Below are positions 52,381-52,860 of a stretch of DNA of 52,860 nt, piece after piece. This DNA comes from Oceanospirillaceae bacterium. GTDB taxonomy: Bacteria > Pseudomonadota > Gammaproteobacteria > Pseudomonadales > Balneatricaceae. The notes below the pieces were generated by a model, which saw nothing but the letters and a program-made list of their open reading frames with translations, did no database searches and was not told where the DNA came from. Location of the stretch: NCBI GenBank assembly GCA_013373085.1, contig JABXIM010000198.1, positions 1 through 52,860 of the forward strand, given 5' to 3'. A program made the translations under genes and the position numbers. Within the stretch, counting starts at the first letter, position 1. Each line of letters begins with the position of its first letter.

Positions 52381-52666
52381 ATGAGTGTAGATATCGCTTT
52401 GCACTGGATTGCTGATCAGCCAGACCTCAGGACACCTGCAAGTATGGGGGAAAGTTTCGAGATTATGACAGGAGCCGGTGCTATCAGTGCAGAGCTGGCC
52501 AGCCGGTTGCGCAAAGCAGTTGGCTTCCGTAACTTGGCAGTTCATAACTACGAAGAGATCAACTGGGCGATCGTCTTTTCGATTTGCAAGCATAGGCTGG
52601 GTGATTTCCGGGATTTTGCTCGCCAGATCGCTTTATTGATGGATACGTCCAGTTGAAGGAGAATCA

Positions 52667-52860
52667 GTGCCGTTCGCTGCACTAAGGGCACCGTATTGGC
52701 GGAGACTAGCACGTAGCATCGGTGCCCAGTCTTTGAGTGAAGCGAGCTGGCACGTCGCAACACTATTCGCGGCGGGGCGCCGCTTCTCTAAAGCGGCACT
52801 CAATGTCAACCACCAAGCTGGTTTTTTCGTTGATTGGCTGCCACTGAGTTTCAGGCTTCT
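52667..52860 (+). CDS. Possible partial ORF at the right edge
   Basis: GTG at 52667 follows AAGGAG (52656-52661) and the frame stays open 64 codons to the window end (VPFAALRAPYWRRLARSIG at the start). Part of it, around 52755-52775, is REP-derived. I recognise no domain; the strong ribosome site next to the hepT stop is the main support. It might equally be non-coding. Confidence 0.3.
   Translation, partial: MPFAALRAPYWRRLARSIGAQSLSEASWHVATLFAAGRRFSKAALNVNHQAGFFVDWLPLSFRL
52755..52775. repeat. Partial REP element (copy 6)
   Basis: ATTCGCGGCGGGGCGCCGCT matches the inverted half of the REP unit; the left half is missing. Next to the right edge of the window. Confidence 0.6.

Larger units (their letters stand above)
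50891..52656 (+). pseudogene. hepT: HepT-like HEPN toxin gene split by an ISL3 element
   Basis: Joining 50891-51040 to 52381-52656 (removing the IS and one target copy) restores an unbroken 141-residue frame: MDQELTAQKLESLRRC...LNLTRAVQ, then MSVDIALHWIADQPDLRTPA and so on. The HEPN RNase motif R-x4-H-x-Y is in the second part as RNLAVHNY. As it stands, the 5' part continues eight codons into the IS and stops (58 residues), so no full toxin is made. The 3' part has an in-frame GTG at 52363 inside the IS and could be translated alone. Confidence 0.88.

Noticed and set aside
52548-52763. Minus-strand ORF over the hepT 3' part
   Set aside because: Antisense to the HEPN motif region and spans a REP remnant; no support.

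Overview
The window is chromosomal DNA of a Gram-negative gammaproteobacterium, probably of the Pseudomonadales/Oceanospirillales type. Supporting signs are a YbdL/YafV/MtnBCD/MtnA/MtnK methionine salvage set, a GlrK-QseG-GlrR (QseEGF) type operon, TmcA, SmrA, lipoproteins with lipoboxes, a Kdo-linked ABC-dependent (group 2/Kps) capsule locus, and many Pseudomonas-like REP palindromes (consensus GTRGGAGCGRCGCCYCGYCGCGAA). Genus cannot be fixed from the sequence alone.

Region 1 (1-31.3 kb) is GC-rich core genome. It opens with the 3' end of a His/Asp-rich ZrgA (DUF2796) zinc protein, followed by a three-gene tail (ABC ATPase, FtsX/MacB-like permease, DUF3299 periplasmic protein), a likely metal-handling operon. 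Next comes a methionine salvage neighbourhood: methionine aminotransferase plus omega-amidase (3968-5913), mtnBCD (6337-8184), and divergent mtnA/mtnK (11335-13707) sharing a 22-bp palindrome. A gamma-glutamyltransferase, a PhnA-like zinc protein and a tiny EF-hand protein sit between them. Then follow alanine dehydrogenase, a GST, a LysM-like anchored protein, SmrA, a DUF924 protein, tmcA, ybaN, a YcbX-like MOSC protein, a TPR-methyltransferase, a SYLF lipid-binding protein, a CigR/RcnB-like protein, YbaK, the glrK-qseG-glrR operon, small secreted proteins, a dodecin and an FAH-family hydrolase.

Region 2 (31.3-50.1 kb) is a group 2-type capsule locus. A 700-bp leader carries an exact 12-base ops element (GGCGGTAGCGTG, 32734-32745), the recruitment site of RfaH-type antiterminators. 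It is followed by a degenerate KpsF-like SIS protein, a lipoprotein, kpsD, kpsM, kpsE and a kpsT with an unusual 150-residue C-terminal extension. The DNA then turns strongly AT-rich (39.1-47.1 kb): two glycosyltransferase-like proteins (one fused to an unrecognised domain), a DUF115/sialyltransferase-like protein, a PAPS sulfotransferase and an alpha/beta hydrolase. This is the strain-specific part and suggests a sulfated, possibly acylated capsule. A 2-kb graveyard of IS3- and IS5-family remnants and a 7-bp tandem repeat precedes the conserved kpsF-kpsC genes. kpsS is not seen.

Region 3 (50.1-52.86 kb) is an MntA/HepT (minimal nucleotidyltransferase/HEPN) toxin-antitoxin pair whose toxin gene is split by a complete ISL3-family insertion sequence with an 8-bp target duplication. 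A possible new reading frame then runs off the window.

The most notable items are the capsule biosynthesis cassette with its ops element and non-catalytic SIS paralogue, the extended KpsT, the MntA/HepT pair in which the antitoxin is intact but the toxin is cut (with the IS supplying a start codon to the toxin's catalytic half), and REP palindromes absorbed into two coding sequences.
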